DNA from: Pelotalea chapellei
GTDB taxonomy: Bacteria > Desulfobacterota > Desulfuromonadia > Geobacterales > Pseudopelobacteraceae
Assembly: GCF_018531195.1 (NCBI RefSeq)
Contig: NZ_JAHDYS010000004.1
Location: 186,001 to 250,000, forward strand
Reading direction: 5' to 3'
DNA length: 64,000 nucleotides
Each line of letters starts with the position of its first letter. Within the stretch, counting starts at the first letter, position 1. The notes under the pieces were generated by a model. That model saw only the letters and a list, made by a program, of their open reading frames with translations, did not search any database and was not told the origin of the DNA. The translations under genes and the position numbers were made by a program. Shown in pieces: positions 52,509-60,911 of this stretch.

Positions 52509-53066
52509 ATGAACACTTTCATACGCCTTCTCATCCTGATGATAGTTGCCACTGCTGTTGCCTGTTCAGGCGGAAATCCGTCCTCTCCTTCCGCAGAGAC
52601 CGGCGCAGCCTCAACAGCACCGGAGAAGAAGATCAAACTCTACTCCGCCACCCGGAAAGGATATGTGATGAGCAATAAGGTCTTTAAAAGCGAAGCGGAA
52701 TGGCGAAAGCAGCTTACTGCGGAGCAGTTCCATGTCGCCAGGGAAAAAGGAACGGAAAGGGCCTACAGCGGGGCAACCTGGAACAACCATGAGAAAGGGA
52801 TCTACCAATGTATCTGCTGCGGCAACGATCTCTACAGCTCTGAACACAAGTATGAATCGGGCACCGGCTGGCCAAGCTTCTGGCAACCGATCGCGCCAGA
52901 AAACATCGCGACCCGTCCCGACAACAGCCTTTTCTCCCATCGCACCGAAGTTGTCTGCAGTCGTTGCGATGCCCACCTGGGGCATGTCTTTGAGGATGGC
53001 CCCCGGCCTACCGGCCTGCGCTACTGTATGAACTCTGCTGCGATGAAATTCGTCAAGACTTCCTGA
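52509..53066 (+). CDS. msrB: Lipoprotein methionine-R-sulfoxide reductase (MsrB)
   Basis: A 185-residue protein with a lipoprotein signal ending AVAC (Cys19) and a Ser/Pro/Ala linker, then a complete MsrB domain. Zinc is held by CICC (about 100-103) and CSRC (about 149-152). The catalytic cysteine is in LRYCMNSAAM near the C-terminus. It repairs oxidised methionine in exported proteins. Membrane-anchored MsrB is less common than the cytosolic form, and fits the exported peroxiredoxin encoded nearby. The flavoprotein gene follows within eight bases and may share the transcript. Confidence 0.88.
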   Translation: MNTFIRLLILMIVATAVACSGGNPSSPSAETGAASTAPEKKIKLYSATRKGYVMSNKVFKSEAEWRKQLTAEQFHVAREKGTERAYSGATWNNHEKGIYQCICCGNDLYSSEHKYESGTGWPSFWQPIAPENIATRPDNSLFSHRTEVVCSRCDAHLGHVFEDGPRPTGLRYCMNSAAMKFVKTS

Positions 53067-53073
53067 CCAGGTG

Positions 53074-54582
53074 ATGAATATTCTGCCAGACACAGAGGAG
53101 AACAGGCTGCTGGCTGAGAATGTGCATCCTGCGGACTGGGTCAATCCCGTACCGACAGAACGTTACAATCTTGCAGTAATCGGTGCGGGTACGGCCGGAC
53201 TCGTCTGCGCAGCCGGCGCCGCCGGCCTGGGTGGCAAAATCGCCCTGATCGAACGGCACCTGATGGGAGGAGACTGCCTCAATGCCGGCTGCGTCCCCTC
53301 AAAGGGGATTATCAGGGCAGCCCGAGCAGCGCATGATGCTCGCAACAGTGCCGGCCTGGGTGTCAATAGTGATTTAAATTTTGATTTCTCCGTTGCCATG
53401 GAACGCATGCGGCGCATCCGGGCCGGCCTCAGTCACCATGATTCTGCACGGCGATTCCGAGACGAGCTGGGGGTGGATGTTTTTATCGGTGAAGCCAGGT
53501 TTTGCGGACCTGACTGCATTCAAGTCGGCGACACCAGACTTTTCTTCGCAAAAGCGGCTGTCTGCAGCGGTGCCCGGGCCGCGGCTCCCTCGATTCCGGG
53601 ACTTGCCGAAGCGGGCTATCACACCAATGAGACGATCTTCTCGCTGACAGAACTGCCTCCACGGCTGGCAGTCATTGGCGCCGGACCCATTGGTTGTGAA
53701 TTGGCACAGGCCTTTGCACGTTTTGGCAGCCAGGTAACGTTGCTGCAGTCAGGAGCACAGATTCTGGAGCGCGAGGACCGGGACGCAGCTGAAATACTGC
53801 ATGACACCCTTCGTAAGGAAGGGATCGATCTGCGGCTCGGCGTGAGCATCAAAGAAGCACAACGCCGCGGCAGTGACCGGATTATTTATATGCAAAAGGG
53901 CACTGCTCTTCAGGAAATCGCTGTTGATGAGATACTGGTCGGCGTGGGGCGAGCTCCCAACACTGAAGGCCTGGGGCTTGAAGCGGCAGGCATCACCTAT
54001 GACTCAGCCGGTATTATTGTCAATGACACCCTGCAGACCTCGAATCCCCACGTGTATGCAGCAGGCGACATCTGCTCCAAGTTCAAGTTTACCCATACCG
54101 CCGATGCCCAGGCGCGCATCCTGATCGCCAATGCGCTTTTCATGGGCAGACAGAAAACATCTGCCCTGACCATTCCCTGGTGTACCTACACGGATCCGGA
54201 AATCGCCCATGTAGGGCTTTATGCACAGAACGCACAGAAACAGGGATATGAAGTAACCACCTTAACCGTATCATTGAGCGAGGTTGACCGTGCAGTCATC
54301 GACGGAGAGTCGGAGGGATTTGCCCGGGTGCATCTGCGAAGCGGATCAGACAGAATTCTGGGTGTCACCATTGTGGCGAAACATGCCGGAGAAATGATCA
54401 GTGAATTTTCCCTGGCCATCACCAATGGCCTTGGCCTGAAGGCTATTGCGAAAACAATCCACCCCTACCCGACCCAGGCGGAAGCTCTCAAAAAACTGGG
54501 TGATGCCTACAACAGAACCCGGCTGACACCTTTCCTGAAGCGGCTGCTTACCGGGTGGCTGAAGTGGCAACGACGAAAATAA
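53074..54582 (+). CDS. FAD-dependent disulfide reductase (mercuric reductase/Lpd-like)
   Basis: A 502-residue pyridine-nucleotide disulfide oxidoreductase. The FAD motif VIGAGTAGLVCA (35-46) is followed by the redox pair C68/C73 in GGDCLNAGCVPSK, the NAD(P) motif VIGAGPIGCELAQAF, a second FAD segment VYAAGDIC, and a dimerisation domain ending in HPYPTQAEA. The paired C-terminal cysteines that bind Hg(II) in MerA are absent, so it is not a true mercuric reductase. The start may be ATG 53074 or GTG 53071. Such genes commonly sit beside TVP38-family membrane proteins, as here at 55009; the substrate is unknown. Confidence 0.85.
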   Translation: MNILPDTEENRLLAENVHPADWVNPVPTERYNLAVIGAGTAGLVCAAGAAGLGGKIALIERHLMGGDCLNAGCVPSKGIIRAARAAHDARNSAGLGVNSDLNFDFSVAMERMRRIRAGLSHHDSARRFRDELGVDVFIGEARFCGPDCIQVGDTRLFFAKAAVCSGARAAAPSIPGLAEAGYHTNETIFSLTELPPRLAVIGAGPIGCELAQAFARFGSQVTLLQSGAQILEREDRDAAEILHDTLRKEGIDLRLGVSIKEAQRRGSDRIIYMQKGTALQEIAVDEILVGVGRAPNTEGLGLEAAGITYDSAGIIVNDTLQTSNPHVYAAGDICSKFKFTHTADAQARILIANALFMGRQKTSALTIPWCTYTDPEIAHVGLYAQNAQKQGYEVTTLTVSLSEVDRAVIDGESEGFARVHLRSGSDRILGVTIVAKHAGEMISEFSLAITNGLGLKAIAKTIHPYPTQAEALKKLGDAYNRTRLTPFLKRLLTGWLKWQRRK

Positions 54583-54592
54583 AGGAATAGCC

Positions 54593-55012
54593 ATGAAGAC
54601 AACACTCGTACCCGGATTGGAACACACCTTCAGCTTCAAGGTTTCACCTGAAAAAACCGTACCTCACGTCTACCCTGAATCTGACCTCTTCCGGGACATG
54701 CCGCACGTGTTTGCCACCGCTTTTATGGTAGGCTTCATGGAGTGGGCCTGTATGGAAGCATTGCGCCCATACCTGGATGACGACGAATGCACCCTGGGGA
54801 CCATGATCAACGTCACTCATCAGGCGGCCACTCCGCCAGGCATGCAGGTGACGGCCCACGTACGATGCCTGGAGGTGGAGGGGAAGCGGACCGTGTGGGA
54901 GATTGAAGCGCGCGACGAAGTGGAGGTCATCGGCAAGGGCACCCATGAACGTTTCACAGTCAATAAAGACAAGTTCGCGGCGCGCGTTGCCACCAAAGGG
55001 CGCACGCCTTGA
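54593..55012 (+). CDS. Hotdog-fold thioesterase (FlK-like)
   Basis: A 139-residue single hotdog domain. The sequence (VPHVYPESDLFRDMPHVFATAFMVGFMEWACMEAL..., GTMINVTHQAATPPGM, HERFTVNKDKF) matches the thioesterase group that includes fluoroacetyl-CoA thioesterase FlK. Glu50 and His77 are candidate catalytic residues. It probably hydrolyses a small acyl-CoA. Its stop overlaps the TTG start of the next gene, showing tight coupling in the 53074-57005 run. Confidence 0.82.
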   Translation: MKTTLVPGLEHTFSFKVSPEKTVPHVYPESDLFRDMPHVFATAFMVGFMEWACMEALRPYLDDDECTLGTMINVTHQAATPPGMQVTAHVRCLEVEGKRTVWEIEARDEVEVIGKGTHERFTVNKDKFAARVATKGRTP

Positions 55013-55686
55013 ACCGAAAAAAGCTTCTGATCATACTCATTGCTGGGGTAGCAATAGGATTTTTTTTCTGGCTGGACCTGTCGCGTTTTCTCACGCTCCA
55101 GGAACTCAAGGCGTGGCACCAGACCCTGCTTGAGTACCGCAGGACTCACCCTCTTGCCATGGTGGCAGGTTTCATGGCGATCTATATCATCCAGACCGCC
55201 CTGTCACTGCCGGGTGCGACCATACTTTCCCTGGCTGCCGGTGCCATATTCGGAGCGATCGCCGGGACAGTCTATGCCATAGGCGCTGCCGGCATCGGTG
55301 CCACTCTGGCATTTCTGGCAACCCGCTATCTGCTGGCAGATATGGTGCAGAACAAGTTTGGGCATAAGCTGGAAAGGATCAACAGCGAACTTGAGGCACG
55401 GGGGCTGAACTATCTGCTGTTCCTGCGACTGGTGCCGCTGTTCCCCTTTTTTCTGATCAATCTGGCCGCCGGCTTGACACGCCTGCCGCTGTCAACTTTT
55501 GTGCTCGGCACAGTGCTGGGCATCATTCCCGGCGGTTTTGTTTTTGTCAACGCCGGTGCCAGTCTGGCAACGGTCACTACGACTTCAGACATCGCCTCAC
55601 CACGGGTACTGGGCTCGCTGGCTCTGCTGGGATTTTTCGCCCTGTTGCCTGCGCTCTATACCAAAATAAAAGGGAGAACCACCTGA
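55009..55686 (+). CDS. TVP38/TMEM64 (DedA-like SNARE-associated) membrane protein
   Basis: A 225-residue membrane protein with about six hydrophobic segments and the SNARE-associated domain core (LPGATILSLAAGAIFGAIAGT, then FLRLVPLFPFFLINLAAGLTRLP). These proteins are thought to act as lipid scramblases or transporters. The start is TTG at 55009, overlapping the thioesterase stop. The combination with a MerA-like reductase is recurrent in bacteria. Confidence 0.87.
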   Translation: MNRKKLLIILIAGVAIGFFFWLDLSRFLTLQELKAWHQTLLEYRRTHPLAMVAGFMAIYIIQTALSLPGATILSLAAGAIFGAIAGTVYAIGAAGIGATLAFLATRYLLADMVQNKFGHKLERINSELEARGLNYLLFLRLVPLFPFFLINLAAGLTRLPLSTFVLGTVLGIIPGGFVFVNAGASLATVTTTSDIASPRVLGSLALLGFFALLPALYTKIKGRTT

Positions 55687-56019
55687 ATGGAAACCTATTA
55701 CAACAAGGCAGACCTGGCCAGCTTCGGTGATATCGGCAAGGATGCCCCTGAACTGGCTGGCAAGTTCTTCGATTACTATGGTGCAGTGTTCGCAGAGGGG
55801 GCCCTGACTGAACGGGAAAAGGCACTGATCGCCCTGGCTGTTGCTCACGCGGTCCAGTGCCCCTACTGCATCGACTCCTACACCACCGCCTGCCTCGAAA
55901 AGGGCTCCAATCTGGAGGAAATGACCGAAGCCTTGCATGTGGTCACCGCCATTCGCGGTGGAGCATCGCTTGTACATGGCATACAAATGCGCAAAATTGC
56001 TGAGAAACTGTCCCTCTAG
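55687..56019 (+). CDS. AhpD/carboxymuconolactone decarboxylase-like protein (arsenosugar-associated)
   Basis: A 110-residue single CMD/AhpD domain with the redox motif C58-P-Y-C61 in AVAHAVQCPYCIDSYT. Homologues that sit beside ArsS are annotated as arsenosugar-biosynthesis-associated peroxidase-like proteins, and some carry Sec in this motif; here it is Cys. It starts directly after the TVP38 stop and precedes arsS by 17 bases, so the pair is functionally linked. It may supply redox chemistry to the ArsS pathway, though its reaction is not established. Confidence 0.82.
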   Translation: METYYNKADLASFGDIGKDAPELAGKFFDYYGAVFAEGALTEREKALIALAVAHAVQCPYCIDSYTTACLEKGSNLEEMTEALHVVTAIRGGASLVHGIQMRKIAEKLSL

Positions 56020-56036
56020 ATACTGCGGCTGTGCAT

Positions 56037-57005
56037 ATGAACACGTGTGATTTCAAAAAAGAACTGGAACGCCACAATCTGCAGCTCACGCGCGCGGAGA
56101 CAACCGCCCTGCAGGTTAATATCGGGTTGGCCTGTGACCTCGCCTGCCGCCACTGCCACCTGGAGGCAGGACCGGCACGTACAGAAATGATGGATGAGGA
56201 GACTGTTTCAGCAGTCATTCAGTGCGCCCGTCGCCTCCCTTTCAACACAATCGACATTACCGGGGGTGCGCCTGAACTGCTGCCGTTTCTGCCGCATATG
56301 ATAGAGAGCCTGGCTCCCCTCGCCCCACACCTGATCGTGCGCACAAATCTGGTGAGCCTGGCACGCCCGGAGTCGAAACTGCTGCCGGAGTTGTACCGTC
56401 ACCACAAAGTCATCATCTCCGCATCCCTCCCGGCCACCAATGCATCGCAGACTGAATCCCAGCGCGGCAGTGGAGTGTGGGCCACCAGCCTGAGCATGCT
56501 GAAAGAGCTGAACCGGATCGGCTACGGCGTGGAGGGAAGCGGTCTGCAACTTGATCTTATCTCCAACCCCGCTGGAGCCTTTTTGCCGGCAGGGCAGGCC
56601 CAGACCGAGCGCCGCTACCGTCAGGATCTGCAACGGCGCCATGGCATCGTGTTCACCAATCTTTATACTTTTGCCAACGTCCCGCTGGGACGTTTCCGCG
56701 CCTGGCTGGAGCAGTCCGGCAATTTGGATAGTTATCTCAAGAAACTGAGCGGCAGCTTCAATTCCTGCACCGTGGCCGGTCTGATGTGCCGCTCACAGAT
56801 CTCTGTGGACTGGAATGGTTTCCTGTATGACTGTGATTTCAATCTGGCCGCCGGACTGCATCACGGCGAGCGAAGAATACATATTTCAGAGCTGAAGCAA
56901 CTGCCTGCCTGCGGCACTGCCGTTCCGGTTGGAGATCACTGCTACGCCTGCACCGCCGGCTCGGGCTTCACCTGAGGCGGCAGCATCACTGCCCAGGATG
57001 GGTAG
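56037..57005 (+). CDS. arsS: Arsenosugar-type radical SAM protein ArsS, probable selenoprotein (UGA at 56973)
   Basis: A radical SAM protein with the cluster motif C33-x3-C37-x2-C40 (CDLACRHC) and a Cys-rich C-terminal domain (SCTVAGLMCR, DCDFN, CYACTAG). The frame meets UGA at 56973-56975 after ...CTAGSGFT and continues without a stop as GGSITAQDG to TAG at 57003. ArsS homologues end in CTAGxGSxCGG-like tails, where the residue before GG is Cys or Sec; reading UGA as Sec313 restores exactly that tail. selA is present in this window. Without readthrough the protein ends at 56975. The start may be ATG 56037 or GTG 56031. ArsS makes the arsenosugar precursor in arsenic metabolism. Confidence 0.78.
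56973..56993 (+). other. In-frame UGA (Sec) and candidate SECIS hairpin
   Basis: TGA at 56973-56975 is followed at once by GGC, then GGCAG (56979-56983) pairing with CTGCC (56989-56993) around CATCA. Bacterial SECIS elements lie just downstream of the UGA, so the position is right, although the stem is short. Extended pairing with upstream CCGCC is possible. Confidence 0.55.
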
Positions 57006-57094
57006 CACAAGTATGTTTCCTGCAGAACTGCAACTCTGATCGGCAGAAGAAGAATAGATCCGACTTCTTCGCCTGTTCGACATTTTCCTTTTCC

Positions 57095-57122
57095 TTGCTT
57101 TCAGCAGGAAAATATATATAAT
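57095..57122 (+). promoter_or_regulatory. Sigma-70 promoter of the RNase G/E gene
   Basis: TTGCTT (57095-57100) and a perfect TATAAT (57117-57122) are 16 bp apart, leaving a leader of about 115 nt. A long leader is common for RNase E genes, which control their own mRNA. Confidence 0.6.
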
Positions 57123-57246
57123 TTAACATTTTCTAAAGAGACTTATTCGGCCCACCGGCCGTTTCATACAAAAACATGCGCGCCCTCAGAAATACTGCGG
57201 GGATAGCGGCACCAGAATTGTCTTAAGCGAAAGGTTCTACACCCCC

Positions 57247-59559
57247 ATGACCACAACCACCGTTAGCAAAAAAATGCTGATCAACGTCATGCACCCCGAA
57301 GAGGCCCGAGTGGCCATCGTGCATGACGGCCGCCTGATGGAACTCAACATTGAAATCACCGGCAAGGAACAGACCAAGGGAAACATCTATAAAGGAGTAG
57401 TGCTGCGGGTTGAACCGGGGCTGCAAGCCGCCTTTGTGGATATCGGACGAGCCAAGCCGGGTTTCCTGCAGATAGGGGAATTACACCCGGATTTCTGGCA
57501 GTGGCGGGAAGACATCCCGGAAGACCAGCGTAAGCGACGTCCCCGCATCCAGGAAGTATTGCGACGCGGACAGGAACTGCTGGTGCAGGTTGAAAAAGAC
57601 GAGCGTGACAACAAGGGTTCTGCACTGACGACCTATCTCTCCCTTCCGGGGCGCTACATGGTGATCATGCCGGGCAGCGACTCGAGCGGCATTTCCCGCA
57701 AAGTGGAGCAGGAAGGGGTGCGCAAGCAGCTTAAGGAAATCATGTCCGGCATGAACATTCCCGAAGGGATCGGCTATATCATCCGCACCGAGGCCGTAGG
57801 ACGCACACCGGAAGAACTGCAGCGGGATCTGGACAACCTCATAAACATGTACAACGGCATCAAGCAGACCGCTGCAGAGATCAAGGGTTCCGGCGAAGTC
57901 TACCGCGACAGCGGCTTGATCATCCGCTTTATCCGCGACTATTTCTCAGATGATATCGATGAAGTGCTGGTGGACAGCAAAGAGGCCTATACTGAAGCTA
58001 AGTCTTTCTTTCGCGAGAACATGCCGAAGCGGGAAAAGCTGGTCAAGCTGCACAAGGAAAAACGGCCGATTTTCTCCCGGTTCCAGCTTGAGGAACAGAT
58101 CGACCAGATCTACGAGAAGCGCGTGCCGCTTCCTTCAGGAGGCTCCCTGATTATCGAACCGACCGAAGCCCTGGTCAGTATCGATGTAAACTCCGGCAAG
58201 ACCAGCGGTGAAAAAGGTGTTGAAGACACCGCTTTCAGGACCAATATGGAGGCAGCCGAAGAGGTAGCCCGCCAGCTCCGCCTGCGCGACCTGGGCGGTC
58301 TGATCGTGATTGACTTCATCGACATGCGCGACCGCAAACACAATCATGATGTTGAGAAGACCCTCAAGCAGGCCCTTAAAATGGACAAGGCCCGTGTTAA
58401 CCTCGGACGCATATCCGAATTCGGCATTCTCGAGATGTCTCGCCAGCGCATTGCAAAAACACTGAACGATGCGATCCATCTGGCGTGCCCTCATTGTGAA
58501 GGACGCGGCAAGGTAAAATCAGTGGAAGCCATGGCTCTTTCATTTTTACGCAAAGTGCATGGCGCTGCAGCAAAAGGTACCGTTGCCGAAGTGCAAGGTG
58601 GTCTGCCGCTGGAAGTGGCCTATTACCTGCTCAACCGCAAGAAGCGGGAACTGATCCAGATCGAGAAGGACTACGAAATTGAAGTTACTGTAAAAGGCAA
58701 GACCTCATTCCTGCTCAACCAGCTTGAGCTCGAAGTCATCAAGCGCGAGAAACACCACCATGATGAAATTCCTTTACCTGAGCCTGTTCCTGCAAAAAGT
58801 ACTGTGGCGATCCTAAAGGATGAAGCCGTGCTGGTGAGTAACGAAGAACTGCAGACCGCCCAAGATGCCACACCCGCAGAAGGCGGCAAAAAGCGCAAGC
58901 GCCGCCGCAAAAAGAAAAAACCGGCCGGCGAGACTGGTGCGGCGACCGAACAACAGGTGGAAGCGACTGTTACCGAGCCGACCACCGAAGAGGGTATCGC
59001 TCCCGAAACAGAAACACAGGAACCTGCACCGGCTGCACATGAACCCGCAACCGATGAACATCCTGAAGCTGAAGGTGCAGCCAAGCCCAAAAAGCGTAAG
59101 CGGCGGCGAAGCAGGAAACCCAAGGCACATGAAGAAGCGGCCGCAACATTGCAGGAAACATCTGCCGGAGAACAACTGGAAACTCATGTGGTTGAGCCAG
59201 CACCAGGAATCGTACCTGAACCGCATGCTGAAGCAATCCTGCCTGCAACTACCGAAAAACCGAAGCGAGCGAGAGCCCCCAGAGCAAGAAAAAAACCTAT
59301 AGCAGACGCACCTGAGCAAGACTTTCTGGCTGAACCGGCCGCACTGGAATCACCTGCCACTGAAACGGTTGCAACAACACCGGAGCCTCAAGCGCCGGAA
59401 GCTCCTGCACCCCAAAAATCCCGGCGCAGGGCGCCAAAAAAGAAGACGGAGGAACCTGCTCCGGCAATAGAGCCTCCCCCAGCGGAGCCTGAAGCAGAGA
59501 TAAAAAAGAAACCGGCACCCCGTCCAAGGCGCAAGAAAAAGGAAACGGAAACAACCTGA
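57247..59559 (+). CDS. rng: Rne/Rng-family ribonuclease (RNase G/E)
   Basis: A 770-residue endoribonuclease. The catalytic half (about 1-510) has an S1 domain (about 37-130), the metal-binding aspartates D313 (IDVNSG) and D356 (IDFIDMRD), and the zinc-link C414-P-H-C417. The remainder (about 515-770) is a low-complexity tail rich in Glu, Pro, Ala with repeated basic patches (KKRKRRRKKKK, KKRKRRRSRK, PKRARAPRARKK) suited to RNA or membrane binding. This resembles RNase E scaffolds more than short RNase G. It processes rRNA and tRNA and starts mRNA decay. No clear RBS is seen just before the ATG. Confidence 0.9.
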   Translation: MTTTTVSKKMLINVMHPEEARVAIVHDGRLMELNIEITGKEQTKGNIYKGVVLRVEPGLQAAFVDIGRAKPGFLQIGELHPDFWQWREDIPEDQRKRRPRIQEVLRRGQELLVQVEKDERDNKGSALTTYLSLPGRYMVIMPGSDSSGISRKVEQEGVRKQLKEIMSGMNIPEGIGYIIRTEAVGRTPEELQRDLDNLINMYNGIKQTAAEIKGSGEVYRDSGLIIRFIRDYFSDDIDEVLVDSKEAYTEAKSFFRENMPKREKLVKLHKEKRPIFSRFQLEEQIDQIYEKRVPLPSGGSLIIEPTEALVSIDVNSGKTSGEKGVEDTAFRTNMEAAEEVARQLRLRDLGGLIVIDFIDMRDRKHNHDVEKTLKQALKMDKARVNLGRISEFGILEMSRQRIAKTLNDAIHLACPHCEGRGKVKSVEAMALSFLRKVHGAAAKGTVAEVQGGLPLEVAYYLLNRKKRELIQIEKDYEIEVTVKGKTSFLLNQLELEVIKREKHHHDEIPLPEPVPAKSTVAILKDEAVLVSNEELQTAQDATPAEGGKKRKRRRKKKKPAGETGAATEQQVEATVTEPTTEEGIAPETETQEPAPAAHEPATDEHPEAEGAAKPKKRKRRRSRKPKAHEEAAATLQETSAGEQLETHVVEPAPGIVPEPHAEAILPATTEKPKRARAPRARKKPIADAPEQDFLAEPAALESPATETVATTPEPQAPEAPAPQKSRRRAPKKKTEEPAPAIEPPPAEPEAEIKKKPAPRPRRKKKETETT

Positions 59560-59616
59560 AGCACGCATCAATTTTGTCTTAATGCAGGCACACCCATAAC
59601 CAGCAGGAGTCAGTCG

Positions 59617-60789
59617 ATGAACCGCTTTTTCCAGATTTTTACCATGATGCTTTTAACGGGATGCTTTGCCGGCTGTGGAGGCTCCTCCTCAACAAACGCC
59701 ACCACCAATTATGCACTTCCCATACCCCTGACGAATATTTCACTGCCCAGTCAAATGGGTGGCGCTTTCCAGAAACCGACACCGCTGCCATTAGCCACGA
59801 CAACCGCGACAGTAAACACCTTCGCCGGCAGCACGATTGGTTTCACCAACAACTCCACGGCAAGACTTGCAGCCAAATTCAATCATCCGATCAGCATCAC
59901 CACCAACGGAACAGATCTGTACGTTGCTGACTACAATAATAACGTGATACGTAAAATTTCCACAACAGGGGCCCCAACTCCCGATAAAGATGCCTCCACA
60001 ATAGCTACTGGCTTCAATCAACCGGCCGCCATTACCATGGAATCTACCAACCTCTATATTGCCGATTCAGGCAATTTCGTGATTAAAAAAATTGATCTTG
60101 TCACCAACGCAGTTACAGTTCTCGCCGGCACTGCGGGCACAGCAGGATCATTGGATGCGGTCGGCACCGCTGCACGTTTCAACCAGATCAACGGCATCAC
60201 CACCGATGGAAAATATCTTTACGTCAGCGACTCAGACGACACCATCCGCACGGTCGATATAACGAGCGGAGCCGTTACCACCCTTGCAGGAACACCTGGC
60301 AAAGCAGGCTCAGACGATGGCATACAGTCAGCTGCTCGGTTCAATCAACCGGCAAATCTGACCACTGACGGCACCTCCCTGTTTGTCGCTGACTTCAACA
60401 ACGCCACTATACGCCGAATTGTTATTGCTACCGGCAAAGTTACAACTCTGGCGGGCATAACGGGTAGACATGGCATGGATGACGGACCATCCACTACAGC
60501 TACCTTCTTTCACCCAAATGGAATCACCACAGATGGCACCTATCTTTATGTGACTGACTATAACGACACGAGCTTACCCAACCCCCAATACTGGAGTGCC
60601 ATCCGTAAAGTTGAAATTGCCACGGGAAAGGTCACGACCATAGCGGGTGGTATAAGTTCCACCTTTCCCAATTCTGTTGATGCATCTGGAACCAGTGCCC
60701 GTTTTACCAACCCCGTCGGCATAACTACGGACGGCCTAAGTCTGTATGTGGCGGACAGCGGAAACAACACCATCAGAAGAATCGAATAG
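59617..60789 (+). CDS. NHL-repeat lipoprotein
   Basis: A 390-residue protein with a lipoprotein signal (LLTGCFAGCGG, modified Cys probably at 20) and a Ser/Thr/Asn-rich linker. About five NHL beta-propeller repeats follow, with the recurring pattern FNxPxxITTDGTxLYVADxxNxxIRKI. NHL propellers serve as binding platforms. It has no enzymatic motif and is likely a surface or periplasmic anchor of unknown ligand. RBS CAGGAG precedes it. It appears monocistronic, with a separate promoter before lysS. Confidence 0.85.
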   Translation: MNRFFQIFTMMLLTGCFAGCGGSSSTNATTNYALPIPLTNISLPSQMGGAFQKPTPLPLATTTATVNTFAGSTIGFTNNSTARLAAKFNHPISITTNGTDLYVADYNNNVIRKISTTGAPTPDKDASTIATGFNQPAAITMESTNLYIADSGNFVIKKIDLVTNAVTVLAGTAGTAGSLDAVGTAARFNQINGITTDGKYLYVSDSDDTIRTVDITSGAVTTLAGTPGKAGSDDGIQSAARFNQPANLTTDGTSLFVADFNNATIRRIVIATGKVTTLAGITGRHGMDDGPSTTATFFHPNGITTDGTYLYVTDYNDTSLPNPQYWSAIRKVEIATGKVTTIAGGISSTFPNSVDASGTSARFTNPVGITTDGLSLYVADSGNNTIRRIE

Positions 60790-60832
60790 TTTTATTTCAA
60801 AACAGATGCCCATACCGACACCCCCTTTTTTC

Positions 60833-60861
60833 TTGACGTACCGGAGTGTTGTCGATATTTT
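60833..60861 (+). promoter_or_regulatory. Sigma-70 promoter of lysS
   Basis: TTGACG (60833-60838) and TATTTT (60856-60861) are 17 bp apart, about 50 bp before the lysS start codon. Confidence 0.55.
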
Positions 60862-60911
60862 TATGCGTTCTTTAAACTGCATTTTCAGTTGTGAAAGGTT
60901 GAACCAATACT

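Noticed and set aside
53074-54582. Mercuric reductase (merA) call
   Set aside because: The redox CLNAGC is present but the C-terminal cysteine pair and an N-terminal HMA domain are missing, and no mer genes are nearby.
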